This document shows positions 36,287-45,471 of a DNA stretch of 64,000 nt, one piece after another. Every line of letters begins with the position of its first letter. Within the stretch, counting starts at the first letter, position 1. The notes under the pieces were generated by a model. That model worked only from the letters and a program-made list of their open reading frames with translations, ran no database searches and was not told where the DNA came from. Position numbers and translations under genes: made by a program. Source of the stretch: an uncultured Latescibacterota bacterium (GTDB lineage Bacteria > Latescibacterota > UBA2968 > UBA8231); NCBI GenBank assembly GCA_958295495.1, contig OY282352.1, positions 434,001 through 498,000 on the forward strand, given 5' to 3'.

Positions 36287-37249
36287 CTAAAGCGAGAGGA
36301 TGCGCCCTTCCACGGCCGATTGGGTCGCCGCGAGGGTCAGGGCGAGGGTCTTGACGGCCTCTGAGTAATCGCAGCGGATGCCGGCGGCATTGCCGGTCTG
36401 CACGGCTTGGAGAAAGGCGCGATCCTCGGCTTGCGTTGGGTTGTTGCCCAGCTCGACGACTTCCCGGCCGTTGGGGCGGTCGATGGTGAGCGCGCCGGAT
36501 GCGAGGCGCAGGACTTGGTTTTTCTGGTAGAGGTCCAAGCCCACCTGCCCGCCCGCGGCGAGCATACAGGCCGAGGTGATGCTGGCCACCGCGCCGCTTT
36601 GGAAGCGGAGATTGGTGACGGACGCGTCGTGGACATCGTAGTTTGGCACGTCTTCCATCAGGCCGGTGCGCCCCATGGCGTGGACGCTTTCCACCTCTCC
36701 GAGCAGGTAGCGGGCCAAGTCGAAGATGTGCGTGGTTTGCTCGACGATCTGGCCGCCGCTCTCGGCCAACACCCGCCACCAAGACACCCCGGGCATGCCG
36801 CCGGTCCAAGCGCCGAGGGCAAAACCCACTGGCTCGTCGCCGAGGCATGCGCTCGCTTTGGCGGTCGTATCCATGTAGCGCCAATGATAGCCCACGGCGC
36901 TGATCAGGTTTTGGCGGCGGATGGCCGCTTCAATGGTGCGGGCCTGTTGCAGGGAAGTCGCCACGGGTTTTTCCACGAAAATGGGCAAGCCGCGCTCAAT
37001 GGCCGCCAGCTCGGGCTGGGCGTGGGCAAAAGGCGGCAGGCAGATATAGACCGCGTCGAGGGCCTCGCTGTCGTACAGGGCCTCGTAGTGGCCGTAGGCC
37101 CGGCCGCCGTATTCGCCGGCCGCGGCGAGCGCCTTCTCCTCGACTACGTCGCAAAAGGCAATGAGTTCGGCCTCGTCGAGTTGGGCGAGGGTGCGTAGGT
37201 GGTGGTTGGCGATACCGCCCGTGCCGACAAAGCCGATTCTGACCGTCAT
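36287..37249 (-). CDS. Gfo/Idh/MocA family oxidoreductase
   Basis: A 320-residue NAD(P)-dependent sugar or inositol dehydrogenase-like enzyme. It has the Rossmann motif VGTGGIANHH (8-17), the family signature EKPVA with catalytic Lys (about 93-97), HWRYMD, and a C-terminal alpha/beta domain with GGQIVEQTTHIFDLARYLLG (His probably catalytic). Substrate unknown. In this sort of genome such genes are numerous and often linked to sugar-derivative breakdown; here it stands alone. Ribosome site AAGGAGGT precedes the ATG. Confidence 0.9.
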   Translation of the reverse strand: MTVRIGFVGTGGIANHHLRTLAQLDEAELIAFCDVVEEKALAAAGEYGGRAYGHYEALYDSEALDAVYICLPPFAHAQPELAAIERGLPIFVEKPVATSLQQARTIEAAIRRQNLISAVGYHWRYMDTTAKASACLGDEPVGFALGAWTGGMPGVSWWRVLAESGGQIVEQTTHIFDLARYLLGEVESVHAMGRTGLMEDVPNYDVHDASVTNLRFQSGAVASITSACMLAAGGQVGLDLYQKNQVLRLASGALTIDRPNGREVVELGNNPTQAEDRAFLQAVQTGNAAGIRCDYSEAVKTLALTLAATQSAVEGRILSL

Positions 37250-37326
37250 AGCGACCTCCTTTTACCAGATTCAATGATGGGCAAGGTGTTATACAGCGCG
37301 TCGTGGCCGCTGTCAAGCTGATTATC

Positions 37327-38832
37327 ATGGATGGACAGGATCGGCAGGATGGACGAGGGCGGCTGACTCGCAAAATTGGCGTCGTGGCCGCTGGGCGCAC
37401 GGCCAATACCCTCAGCATCATTGCGGTCAATGTGTTGGCCGCCCGCGCTTGGACCCCAGAAGAATGCGGCCTGTTCGGGGCCGTCTGGGTGCTGGGCAAC
37501 GCACTGATCCCGGTGTTTTTGTTCGGGCTGCCCCAAAGCCTGCTCTACTTCTTTCCCCGCCTAAAAGAACCCCGCCTGCTGGCTGGCCAAGTGTTGGGCT
37601 GCTCGTCGCTGTCTGGCGTGGCCTTGACCGGGTGCCTGCTCTTGTGGGGGCCGCTGTTGGCCGATGTGCTGGTGCAAAATATCGGCGATAGCGAGCAGGT
37701 CGCCGCGTACCTGCTGCCGTTCCTGCCCTATCTCTTTGCAATGATCGCCGCTGGCGGGGCCGAAGCCGCCTTAGTCGCCGCCGACCGCGAACACTACTTG
37801 GCGTGGCTGCAACTGGTGACTAGCGGTGGCTTGCTCGCTGGCGCGTGGTTGGGCCTGAGCTGGGGCTGGACGCCCGCGCAGGTGCTGGGGCTGTTTTCCG
37901 GGGTGGGTGCGGCGCGTCTGCTGGCCGCGTGTGGGTTGGTGCGGCAGGCACTAGGGGGCGGAAGCTGGTGGCGGTGGGAAGGGCTTGGCGAATTGGTGCG
38001 CTATGCGCGGCCCGTTGGGCTGAACGACGCGATGGGGACGCTCTCGCGCTACGTGGATCGCTTTGTGGTCCTGCACTTTTTCGCGGCCGGTACTTTTGCC
38101 GAATACCATTTCGGGGCCATTGAGGTGCCGATCAGCCTGCTGCTATCGGCGGTGACAGCCGTGTTGATCCCGGAGGTCAGTCGGCTCTTTCAGGCGGGCC
38201 AACTCCGCGAGATACTGGCGCTGTGGCAGCACGCGGTCTCGCGCTTGGCCCTGTTGGTGTTGCCGCTGGCGGTCTTCCTGCTCGCTTTCACCGGGCCGTT
38301 GATCGGCTGGCTCTTCCCGGAATACGACCGCTCAGCTTGGGTCTTTCGCATCTATATATTGGTGCTGCCGCTGCGCTGCGCCGCGTACAATCCGCTGCTG
38401 GTGGGCATGGGCAAGGCCCGCTGGGCGTTGTGGGGTAGCGTGGGGGATCTGTGCTGCAATATCGGCTTGAGCTTGGCGCTCGTTGGGTACTTGCAGGGGG
38501 CGCGCCCCGAGTGGGCCTTCCTCGGCCCGGCCGTGGCCACCACGCTGGTGACGTACTTGCAGGTGGCCTTCTTTTTGGCGGCTATTGGCTGGCACTTGCG
38601 CTGTGGCTTGCACCGGCTCCTGCCGTGGGGTCGCTTACTGAGGGCTGGCGCGAGTGCCGGGGTGGCCGCGCTGATCAGCCGTTGGGTTAGCGCGGGCTTG
38701 GGCGGCGACTTTTTGCAGGTACTTGTAGGGGGGGGGTGCTTTGCGGTGCTGGTGGGCGCTTTGACTTGGGCCCGTCCGCAGGACCGCGCAGCACTGACCC
38801 ACACTTGGCGGGCGTTGACGCGGATACGCTAG
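37327..38832 (+). CDS. Polysaccharide flippase (Wzx/MATE-like membrane protein)
   Basis: A 501-residue integral membrane protein of the polysaccharide-export flippase family. About 12-14 hydrophobic segments cover the sequence; the opening TRKIGVVAAGRTANTLSIIA and RAWTPEECGLFG is typical of O-antigen/teichoic acid translocases that move lipid-linked oligosaccharides across the inner membrane. I prefer ATG 37327; an in-frame GTG at 37303 would add eight residues. No glycosyltransferases lie nearby, so its cluster partners are elsewhere. Confidence 0.82.
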   Translation: MDGQDRQDGRGRLTRKIGVVAAGRTANTLSIIAVNVLAARAWTPEECGLFGAVWVLGNALIPVFLFGLPQSLLYFFPRLKEPRLLAGQVLGCSSLSGVALTGCLLLWGPLLADVLVQNIGDSEQVAAYLLPFLPYLFAMIAAGGAEAALVAADREHYLAWLQLVTSGGLLAGAWLGLSWGWTPAQVLGLFSGVGAARLLAACGLVRQALGGGSWWRWEGLGELVRYARPVGLNDAMGTLSRYVDRFVVLHFFAAGTFAEYHFGAIEVPISLLLSAVTAVLIPEVSRLFQAGQLREILALWQHAVSRLALLVLPLAVFLLAFTGPLIGWLFPEYDRSAWVFRIYILVLPLRCAAYNPLLVGMGKARWALWGSVGDLCCNIGLSLALVGYLQGARPEWAFLGPAVATTLVTYLQVAFFLAAIGWHLRCGLHRLLPWGRLLRAGASAGVAALISRWVSAGLGGDFLQVLVGGGCFAVLVGALTWARPQDRAALTHTWRALTRIR

Positions 38833-39116
38833 ACGCTGAGAAGGGCGCTGGCGATTTCCTCCCATTCTGCGGGCAGCGACGCCTCGCTGTGCGGCTTGTG
38901 TGCCCGCCGGTACCAATAACCGGCGTTGCTTTCGTCGCCCTCGACGCGGTGTAAATAAGCGTGGACCCAAGCTCCAGTGGGGTCGGGTGCTTGTTGGGCT
39001 AGCTCGTGGGCTTTGTCCCATTGGCCCTTGGCCTCGTACCAGAGTGCTTGCAGGGCGTGGGAGGTCGCCGGTGGGGTTTGTTCTTGCAGGCTCAGTTTGA
39101 AGGTTTTGAGATCCAT
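38829..39116 (-). CDS. Conserved-looking small hypothetical protein
   Basis: A 95-residue soluble protein (MDLKTFKLSLQEQTPPATSH; LQALWYEAKGQWDKAHELAQ; HAYLHRVEGDESNAGYWYRR). The middle looks like one and a half TPR-type helical hairpins. I start it at ATG 39116, with GGAG eleven bases upstream; upstream codons look non-coding. It overlaps the flippase stop by four bases convergently. Similar short proteins with WDKAH...D...A-W-V-H-A-Y-L-H-R are familiar from many phyla, function unknown. Confidence 0.75.
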   Translation of the reverse strand: MDLKTFKLSLQEQTPPATSHALQALWYEAKGQWDKAHELAQQAPDPTGAWVHAYLHRVEGDESNAGYWYRRAHKPHSEASLPAEWEEIASALLSV

Positions 39117-39263
39117 GGCGGAAGGCTCCGGTTGTCGTGGAGCCTTTAATATAGGGTGTAGCGGCGCGGTTATCCACCAGGGCGCACGCCTTGCCAAAAA
39201 AGCGCGGTGCCCTCTATATTTAGAGCCTTTAACTTGATACTAAACAAGGGATTGGGCAAAAAC

Positions 39264-40556
39264 ATGCCAGTAGGAGTGGGCTTGATCGGTTTGGGCACGG
39301 TCGGCAGCGGCGTGGTCGAGCTGTTGCAGGACGCGCCCGCGTCGCTGCGGCGGCGCAAGCACGTGGATTTCGCATTGCGGCGCGTGGCCGTGCGGAGCTT
39401 GGACAAGCCGCGCAGCCCCGCCCTAGCACCGGGGCTGTTGACCGCGGACGCCGGCGCGGTTGTAGCCGACTCGGATGTGCAACTGGTCGTGGAACTGACC
39501 GGCGCTCCCCCGGCCTTTGAGTGGGTGAGCGAGGCCCTGCGACAGGGCAAAGATGTGGTGACGGCCAACAAGGCCCTGCTCGCCGAGCGGGGCGAGGAGC
39601 TTTTTGAACTGGCGCTGGCCAATGGAGCGGATTTGATGTTTGAAGCCAGCGTCGCGGCCGGCATTCCCATCATCCGCTCCTTGCGCAACGGCTTGGTGGC
39701 CAATCGCGTCGAGTCCCTGTACGGCATTCTCAACGGCACCACCAACTACATGCTCACGCGCATGAGCCGCGGCGCGGGCGACTACGCCGACATTCTCAAA
39801 GAAGCCCAAGACCAAGGCTACGCCGAGCCGGACCCGACCCTCGACGTGAGCGGCATGGACGCGGCGCAGAAGTTGGCCATCCTCTGCCGCATTGCCTTTC
39901 ACTGCACGGGCACGGGCCGCGACGTGTTTTGCGAGGGGATCGAGCAGATCGAGAGTCGGGACATTGAATACGCCCGCGAGCTGGGGTATGCGATCAAGCT
40001 GCTGGCCATTGCCAAGCAGCAGGACGGGCGCGTCGAGGCCCGAGTGCATCCGGCCATGGTGCCACAGGACGCGCTGTTGGCCAACATCCACGCCGAATTC
40101 AACGCCATTCAGGTGCAGGGGTCTGCGGTGGGGCCGCAAGTGTTTTCCGGCCGCGGCGCTGGGCGGCTGCCCACGGCCAGCGCGGTGGTGGCGGATATGG
40201 TCGAACTGGTCGAGCGCAAAGCCGCCGGGGCCAGCACGTCCATCGGCGACATGATCTTGGGCGAGGACGCGGCCGCGGTCGTGTCCATTGAGGACGTGCA
40301 GATGCGCTACTTCATGCGCGTCTTAGTCCGCGACCAGCCCGGGGTGCTCGCGGGGATCGCGCGCATCTTGGCCGAGGAGCGCATCAGCATTGCCTCGGTC
40401 ATCCAAAAGGAGCGCGACTTCGAGGGCGGCTCGGTGCCGCTGGTCATCGTCACCCACGAGGCGCGCGAAGCTGCAATGCAGCGGGCGCAGCAGGCGGTGG
40501 CCGCACTCGATGCCGTGCAAGGGGCGGTGAAACTCATTCGCATGGAGGATCTCTAG
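39264..40556 (+). CDS. hom: Homoserine dehydrogenase with ACT domain
   Basis: A 430-residue enzyme reducing aspartate semialdehyde to homoserine for threonine and methionine synthesis. NAD(P) motif GLIGLGTVGSGV (7-18), the active-site region LNGTTNYMLTRM (about 158) and EPDPTLDVSGMDAAQKLAIL are diagnostic. The C-terminal ACT domain (FMRVLVRDQPGVLAGIARIL, from about 352) suggests feedback control by threonine. I use ATG 39264; the open frame upstream to 39207 is not protein-like. The next gene starts one base after its stop, in a hom / ApgM-like / asd cluster. Confidence 0.94.
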   Translation: MPVGVGLIGLGTVGSGVVELLQDAPASLRRRKHVDFALRRVAVRSLDKPRSPALAPGLLTADAGAVVADSDVQLVVELTGAPPAFEWVSEALRQGKDVVTANKALLAERGEELFELALANGADLMFEASVAAGIPIIRSLRNGLVANRVESLYGILNGTTNYMLTRMSRGAGDYADILKEAQDQGYAEPDPTLDVSGMDAAQKLAILCRIAFHCTGTGRDVFCEGIEQIESRDIEYARELGYAIKLLAIAKQQDGRVEARVHPAMVPQDALLANIHAEFNAIQVQGSAVGPQVFSGRGAGRLPTASAVVADMVELVERKAAGASTSIGDMILGEDAAAVVSIEDVQMRYFMRVLVRDQPGVLAGIARILAEERISIASVIQKERDFEGGSVPLVIVTHEAREAAMQRAQQAVAALDAVQGAVKLIRMEDL

Positions 40557-40557
40557 C

Positions 40558-41766
40558 GTGCGCTACGTAGTGTTGGTGCCCGATGGGGCGGCCGACTATC
40601 CGCTCGATGAACTGGGCGGGCAGACGCCGTTGGAGGCGGCCGCTACGCCCTGTATGGATCGCTTGGCCCGCGAGGGGGCCGGGGGATTGGTGCAGATGAT
40701 CCCGGCGCAACGGCCTCCAGGCAGCGACATCGGCAACCTCGAAATTTTCGGCTACGACAGCCGGGTACACTACACGGGTCGCGCGCCATTGGAAGCCGCG
40801 AGCATGGGCGTCGATCTGGGCGACGACGGGGTGGCCTTCCGCCTAAACCTGATCTACGGAGAAGGCGACGTGCTGGTCGATTACAGTGCCGGTCACATCG
40901 CCAGCGCAGAGGCCGCCGAGTTGGTAGGGGCCTTGGCGGACGAGCTGGGGGGGCCGTCGTTGCGCTTCTATCCCGGGGTGGGCTATCGCCACTTGCTGGT
41001 GTGGGACCGCGGCCCGGAAGAAGTGGCAACCTATCCGCCGCACGACATCATGGGCGCGTCCATGGCCGCGCATGGTCCTACGGGCGCGGGGGCCGAGAAA
41101 ATCCGCGCCCTCATGGCCGCGGCTGGTCCCATTCTCGCGGCCTCGCCGGTCAATGCAGCCCGCTCTGCTCGCGGAGAGCGACCGGCCAACGCAATATGGC
41201 TCTGGGGAGCTGGGCGCGCGTTGCGGTTGCCGTCCTTGGCGACGCGCTACGGGTTGCAGGGCGGCGTCATCTCGGCTGTTGACTTGGTGCGCGGAATTGG
41301 CAAGAGCGCGGGTTTAGAGGTCATTGACGTGCCCGGTATTACCGGGTATCTCGACACCAACTACGAGGGCAAGGCCGAATACGCGCTGGCGGTCTTGCAG
41401 CACGCTGATTTCGTCTATGTCCACGTCGAGGCCCCAGACGAAGCCGGGCACAACGGCGACCCGCAGGCCAAGGTACAAGCTATCGAGGATTTTGACGCCC
41501 GCGTAGTAGGCCCGATCTTGGCAGGGCTAGCGTCGATGGGGCCGCATCGGGTGCTGCTCACCCCAGACCACCGCACGCCCATTGCGCGGCGCACCCACAG
41601 CCGCGAGCCAGTGCCCTTTGCGCTGTGGGGGACGGGGATTGTGGCCGACCCGATGCAAGCCTATGGAGAGCGGGCGGCTGAGTGGGGTAGTATGCAGGTA
41701 GAGCACGGACATGTATTGATGGATTATCTCACGAGGGAATACAAGTGCCTGACGCGTACAACGTAG
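40558..41766 (+). CDS. ApgM-like phosphotransferase, proposed homoserine kinase
   Basis: A 402-residue alkaline-phosphatase-superfamily protein of the archaeal-type cofactor-independent phosphoglycerate mutase family. Metal-site residues are visible in LVPDGAADYP, GSDIGNLEIFGYD (with the Ser nucleophile), EAPDEAGHNGD and LLTPDHRTPI. Members sitting between threonine-pathway genes have been proposed to be a non-homologous homoserine kinase. Its placement exactly between hom and asd, with no thrB seen here, supports that role over glycolysis. GTG start one base after hom. Call as ApgM family is strong; homoserine kinase activity is inference. Confidence 0.85.
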   Translation: MRYVVLVPDGAADYPLDELGGQTPLEAAATPCMDRLAREGAGGLVQMIPAQRPPGSDIGNLEIFGYDSRVHYTGRAPLEAASMGVDLGDDGVAFRLNLIYGEGDVLVDYSAGHIASAEAAELVGALADELGGPSLRFYPGVGYRHLLVWDRGPEEVATYPPHDIMGASMAAHGPTGAGAEKIRALMAAAGPILAASPVNAARSARGERPANAIWLWGAGRALRLPSLATRYGLQGGVISAVDLVRGIGKSAGLEVIDVPGITGYLDTNYEGKAEYALAVLQHADFVYVHVEAPDEAGHNGDPQAKVQAIEDFDARVVGPILAGLASMGPHRVLLTPDHRTPIARRTHSREPVPFALWGTGIVADPMQAYGERAAEWGSMQVEHGHVLMDYLTREYKCLTRTT

Positions 41767-42767
41767 CTATTATGGGCGCGACTGGTGCCGTAGGGCAGGT
41801 GCTACTAGAAATCCTCGCCGAGCGCGACTTTCCCGTCGCCGAGCTGCGGCTGTTGGCCTCGGCCCGCTCGGCTGGCCGCACCATTTCCTTTAACGGCGAC
41901 TCGCTTCAGGTGCAGGAACTCGGCGAGGATTCTTTTGCCGGCGTGGACATCGTCTTGGCCTCGGCCGGGGGCAGCTTGAGCAAGCGGTTTAACCCGCACG
42001 CCGTGGCCGCGGGCGCGGTGGTCGTCGATAACACGTCGGCCCATCGCATGGACCCGGACGTGCCGCTGGTGGTGCCCGAAATCAACCCCGAGGACTTGGC
42101 GGCGCACTGCGGCATCATTGCCAATCCGAATTGTTCGACGATCATCATGGACGTGGCGATCTGGCCGCTCTATCAGCGGCGGCGGGTCCAGCGCATCGTG
42201 GTCTCAACCTATCAGGCCGTCAGCGGCGCGGGCGCGCGGGCCATGCAGGAGCTGGAGACGCAGACGCGGCAGGTGCTGGCCGGGCAGGAGGCCGAGCCGG
42301 CCGAATTTGTGCATCCAATCGCCTTTAATTTGTTCTCGCACGATTCGCCTGTCGGGCCGGAAGGGTACTGCGAAGAAGAGCTGAAAATGGTGCGCGAGAC
42401 TCGCAAGATGTTCCACGACGACGCGCTGCCGATCTCGGCCACGACCATTCGCGTACCCGTGCTGCGGGCGCATTCCGAAGCGATCAACGTGGAGTTTGCC
42501 GAACCCTTTCCGGTCGCCGAGGCCGAAGCTGTCTTGGCGCAGGCTGCGGGGGTGCGGGTCGTGAACGATCCCGCGCAGAACCACTTCCCCATGCCGATTG
42601 AGGCCTCTGGCTGCGACGAGGTGCTAGTCGGGCGCATTCGCCAAGACATTTCGCGGCCCGACGGGACCGGGCTGGACTTGTGGGTCAGCGGCGATCAGTT
42701 GCGCAAGGGCGCGGCCCTCAACGCCGTGCAAATCGCCGAGGAGCTCATCGCGCGAAAGTTGCTATAG
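41745..42767 (+). CDS. asd: Aspartate-semialdehyde dehydrogenase
   Basis: A 340-residue NADPH-dependent enzyme converting aspartyl phosphate to aspartate semialdehyde, the step before homoserine dehydrogenase. NADP motif MGATGAVGQVLLEIL (10-24), active-site Cys in IIANPNCSTIIM (about 128) and the later VRVPVLRAHSEAINVEF (His acid/base) are clear. GTG start 41745 overlaps the ApgM-like gene by 22 bases, indicating translational coupling within the hom / ApgM-like / asd operon. Confidence 0.94.
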   Translation: MPDAYNVAIMGATGAVGQVLLEILAERDFPVAELRLLASARSAGRTISFNGDSLQVQELGEDSFAGVDIVLASAGGSLSKRFNPHAVAAGAVVVDNTSAHRMDPDVPLVVPEINPEDLAAHCGIIANPNCSTIIMDVAIWPLYQRRRVQRIVVSTYQAVSGAGARAMQELETQTRQVLAGQEAEPAEFVHPIAFNLFSHDSPVGPEGYCEEELKMVRETRKMFHDDALPISATTIRVPVLRAHSEAINVEFAEPFPVAEAEAVLAQAAGVRVVNDPAQNHFPMPIEASGCDEVLVGRIRQDISRPDGTGLDLWVSGDQLRKGAALNAVQIAEELIARKLL

Positions 42768-42818
42768 GCCATGAAGAGGGTTGAAATCCGACCGATAGGT
42801 CAGTCATCATGGCCGATT

Positions 42819-42978
42819 GGCGTGCCTCGCCCAGCTCGAGGCCGTCTCGGAACAGTTCTACAAGTGGCGTCAAAAGCAGCGCAAGGCCATGGAAAACATC
42901 CCCACCGACGAGCAACGCGAAAAGCTCGAAATGCTCAAGGACGAGGCGTTTTACGGCAGCAAGTACGGGTTCAGGTAG
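42819..42978 (+). pseudogene. Remnant of a gene 3' end
   Basis: One plus-strand frame gives a convincing protein tail without a start: LACLAQLEAVSEQFYKWRQ, KQRKAMENIPTDEQREKLEM, LKDEAFYGSKYGFR and a TAG at 42976-42978. No frame or start precedes it. It looks like the C-terminus of a lost gene of unknown family. Nothing else is seen in the remainder of the 42768-43104 gap. Confidence 0.4.
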
Positions 42979-43104
42979 TAAGCGGTAGGCTGGGCGATGC
43001 TGCGGCCTCCCTCACCCGATTTGTTAGAGTACTCATTTTTTTTGTAAATTTTGTATCCATTCATAAGCCACTGACCCCTAAAACGACACTCTCTTGAGCT
43101 TCTT

Positions 43105-43947
43105 ATGATAATCGACTCGCATACCCACGCTTGGGAATACTGGCCCTACGAGCCGCCCGTGCCCGACCACAACAGCCGCGGCCGGGCCGAGCAACTGCTG
43201 TGGGAAATGGACCGCCACGGCGTCGATAAGGCCGTGCTGGTCTGCGCCCGCATCGAACACAATCCCCACAACAACGACTACGTCGCCGAACAAGTCCGCG
43301 CCTATCCAAACCGCTTGGTGCAATTCGCCGACGTGGATTGCTCGTGGTCGGAAGAATACCACACCCGAGGCGCGGCCGAGCGGCTCAAAGCAGCCGCGGC
43401 AAAGTACCAGCTCAAGGGCTATACTCACTACGTAAAAGGCGATACCGAGTGGTTCGCGTCCGAGGAAGGGCTCGCGTTTTTCAGCACCACAGCCGATCTG
43501 AACCTGATCGCTAGCCTAGCCTTGGGGCCGCAGTGGCAGCCGGCCCTGCGCGAGTTGGCGCGGCGCTTTCCGGCGGTGACTTTTCTCTGTCACCACATGG
43601 CCGGGGCCAACGCGCGCGAGGCGGCGCCGCACCACAATTTGCAGGAGATTCTGCGCTCGGCTGAGGTGCCCAACATCTACATCAAGCTCTCGGGCTTTCA
43701 CTACGCTTCGCACGTCTCGTGGGATTACCCCTACTCGGATACGCATCACATCGTGCGCCAGCTCTACGAGCACTTCGGCCCCCAGCGGCTGTGCTGGGGC
43801 TCGGACTACCCGGTCGTGCGATTCAACATGACCTACCAGCACGCGCTCGAAGCATTCCGCACGCACTGCCCGTTCGTACCAGACGCGCACAAGCGCTTGA
43901 TCCTAGGTCAGAACTTGGCCGACCTGCTCGACCGAGCCGGTACTTGA
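43105..43947 (+). CDS. Amidohydrolase family (PF04909-type) metal-dependent hydrolase
   Basis: A 280-residue TIM-barrel hydrolase of the amidohydrolase-2 group. The metal-binding H-x-H is in MIIDSHTHAWEYW (6-8); further ligands are probable in TFLCHHMAGANA (about 170) and GSDYPVVRF (about 233, the terminal Asp). The family contains decarboxylases and lactonases acting on small aromatic or sugar acids; substrate unknown. No good ribosome site is seen at ATG 43105. It lies 15 bases upstream of the secreted haem-copper lipoprotein gene on the same strand. Confidence 0.85.
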   Translation: MIIDSHTHAWEYWPYEPPVPDHNSRGRAEQLLWEMDRHGVDKAVLVCARIEHNPHNNDYVAEQVRAYPNRLVQFADVDCSWSEEYHTRGAAERLKAAAAKYQLKGYTHYVKGDTEWFASEEGLAFFSTTADLNLIASLALGPQWQPALRELARRFPAVTFLCHHMAGANAREAAPHHNLQEILRSAEVPNIYIKLSGFHYASHVSWDYPYSDTHHIVRQLYEHFGPQRLCWGSDYPVVRFNMTYQHALEAFRTHCPFVPDAHKRLILGQNLADLLDRAGT

Positions 43948-43962
43948 CCGCTCCCGCAGGTG

Positions 43963-45363
43963 ATGATGCTACCGCCCGCATATCCCGCACGCGTAGGCCG
44001 CGCAATTCGCCGCTGCTTGCTCATAGGCTCGATTTTCGTCGGCTGTTCCGACGGCCCGGGGCCGGTCCAAACGGCCAAGCCTGATGCACATTCGACTTGG
44101 GGCATTATCCAAACGAAAATTTTCGCCGGCCAATGCGTTAGCTGCCACACGGCCGGGGCCTCGTTTGGGCGTCAGTCGGGCCTCGTGCTCACCCCGGATG
44201 TGGCCTACGAACAGCTCGTGGGTGCCGCTCCAACTAACGCGGCGGCGCGGGCCGACGGGCTGATGCGGGTCAGCGCTATCGGACAGGGCATGCCCGGCCT
44301 GCTCAAGAGCTATTTGTGGGAGAAGATCAACGCTCCCGACCAAGAGCATTTCTACGGCGACCATCTCTACTACGGGGAGATAATGCCCTTTGGAGGCGAG
44401 CCGCTGACCAACGGTGAGTTGGCTTTTATCCGCGCTTGGATCGAGGCCGGCGCACCAGAGATAGGCCACGTGGCCGACCCAGCGCTCTTGGAGGACGAGT
44501 CGCGCTACGAGGTGCCGGAGTTCAAACCGCTAGCCGAGCCGGAAAACGGCGTCCAACTGCACTTGCCGCCTTTTGAAATACAGCCCAACTCCGAGCGCGA
44601 ATTTTTTGTAGTGCATCCGCTAAACAACGAAGACGATGTATTCCTAGAGCGCGTCCAGATCTCCATGAAGTCTGGCTCGCACCACTTCCTCCTCTACACA
44701 TTTCAAGACGACATACCCCCCGAGCGCCTGCCGGCACCCTACGAATATCGCGAGTTGCACAACGGCGCCGGCGAGTACGTCCTTACAACCGTGCTCACGC
44801 AATTTTACCACCTACCAATTGCTGGTAGCCAATGGCCTTTCTTCGATTTCTCCCTGCCGCCCGGCGTGGCGATGCGGCTGCCCAAGAACACTGTGCTCGA
44901 CCTCAACTCGCACTATGTCAATCGCACCAGTCAGCCCGCTACCGGCGAGGTCTATACCAACTTGCACTTTGCCGACCCATCTGAAGTCGAGCACGAGGCG
45001 CGTCTTTTTTCTTTGAACAATTTTTCGATTTCCCTACCGGCCGGGGAGGTGACGACCCTAGAGAAGGATTTTACCTTCTCCGAGCGGACCCACGTTGTGC
45101 AGCTAGTTTCGCACGCTCATCAGCTCATGGTAGAATTCCGGGCCGAAATGATCGGCGGAGTGCGCGATGGCGAGCTCATCTACGTCGCTTACGACTGGGA
45201 ACACCCGCCGCTTCTGAAATTCGACCCCCCGCTCGTCCTAGAGCGAGGGGAGGGCTTCAGGTTAGAAACGACCTATGACAACTGGACCGACCAAGAGGTC
45301 AATTTCGGCTTATTGTCAACAGACGAGATGATGATTCTCTTTGGGTTTTACTACGAAGAGTAA
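43963..45363 (+). CDS. Secreted lipoprotein with c-type haem motif and copper-monooxygenase-like domain
   Basis: A 466-residue exported protein. A signal peptide ends in a lipobox-like SIFVGC. A single CVSCH haem-binding motif (about residues 57-61) sits in a Planctomycete-type cytochrome c-like region (MPFGGEPLTNGELAFIRAWI). The second half resembles copper type II monooxygenase folds, with GSHHFLLY, NSHYVNR and VSHAHQL as possible copper-binding His motifs. This suggests an extracellular oxidation/electron-transfer protein; substrate unknown. Start may be GTG 43960 or one of the following ATGs. A strong terminator follows. Confidence 0.75.
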   Translation: MMLPPAYPARVGRAIRRCLLIGSIFVGCSDGPGPVQTAKPDAHSTWGIIQTKIFAGQCVSCHTAGASFGRQSGLVLTPDVAYEQLVGAAPTNAAARADGLMRVSAIGQGMPGLLKSYLWEKINAPDQEHFYGDHLYYGEIMPFGGEPLTNGELAFIRAWIEAGAPEIGHVADPALLEDESRYEVPEFKPLAEPENGVQLHLPPFEIQPNSEREFFVVHPLNNEDDVFLERVQISMKSGSHHFLLYTFQDDIPPERLPAPYEYRELHNGAGEYVLTTVLTQFYHLPIAGSQWPFFDFSLPPGVAMRLPKNTVLDLNSHYVNRTSQPATGEVYTNLHFADPSEVEHEARLFSLNNFSISLPAGEVTTLEKDFTFSERTHVVQLVSHAHQLMVEFRAEMIGGVRDGELIYVAYDWEHPPLLKFDPPLVLERGEGFRLETTYDNWTDQEVNFGLLSTDEMMILFGFYYEE

Positions 45364-45391
45364 CTGCTCTCACAACGCCGAGAGTGGCACG

Positions 45392-45438
45392 AAAAAGGCG
45401 CGAAAAGCACGCACTTGATGTGCTTTTCGCGCCTTTTT
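45392..45438. terminator. Bidirectional intrinsic terminator
   Basis: A 19-bp perfect stem: the left arm (45392-45410, AAAAAGGCGCGAAAAGCAC) pairs with the right arm (45420-45438) across a nine-base loop, with A-run on one side and T-run on the other. It sits between two convergent genes (lipoprotein ending 45363, GOLPH3-like ending 45472) and should stop transcription from both directions. Confidence 0.9.
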
Positions 45439-45471
45439 TAATAGGCTACGACCACCCAATGTTACACGCGG

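Noticed and set aside
42771..43097. 108-codon open frame after asd
   Set aside because: Another frame in the same place gives a much more protein-like tail (42819-42978), and this one has Ser/Arg-rich text ending in low-complexity sequence.
45384..45400. A second sigma-54-like site beginning TGGCACG at about 45385
   Set aside because: The -12 half (TTGC at the right spacing) is missing; it belongs to the terminator flank.
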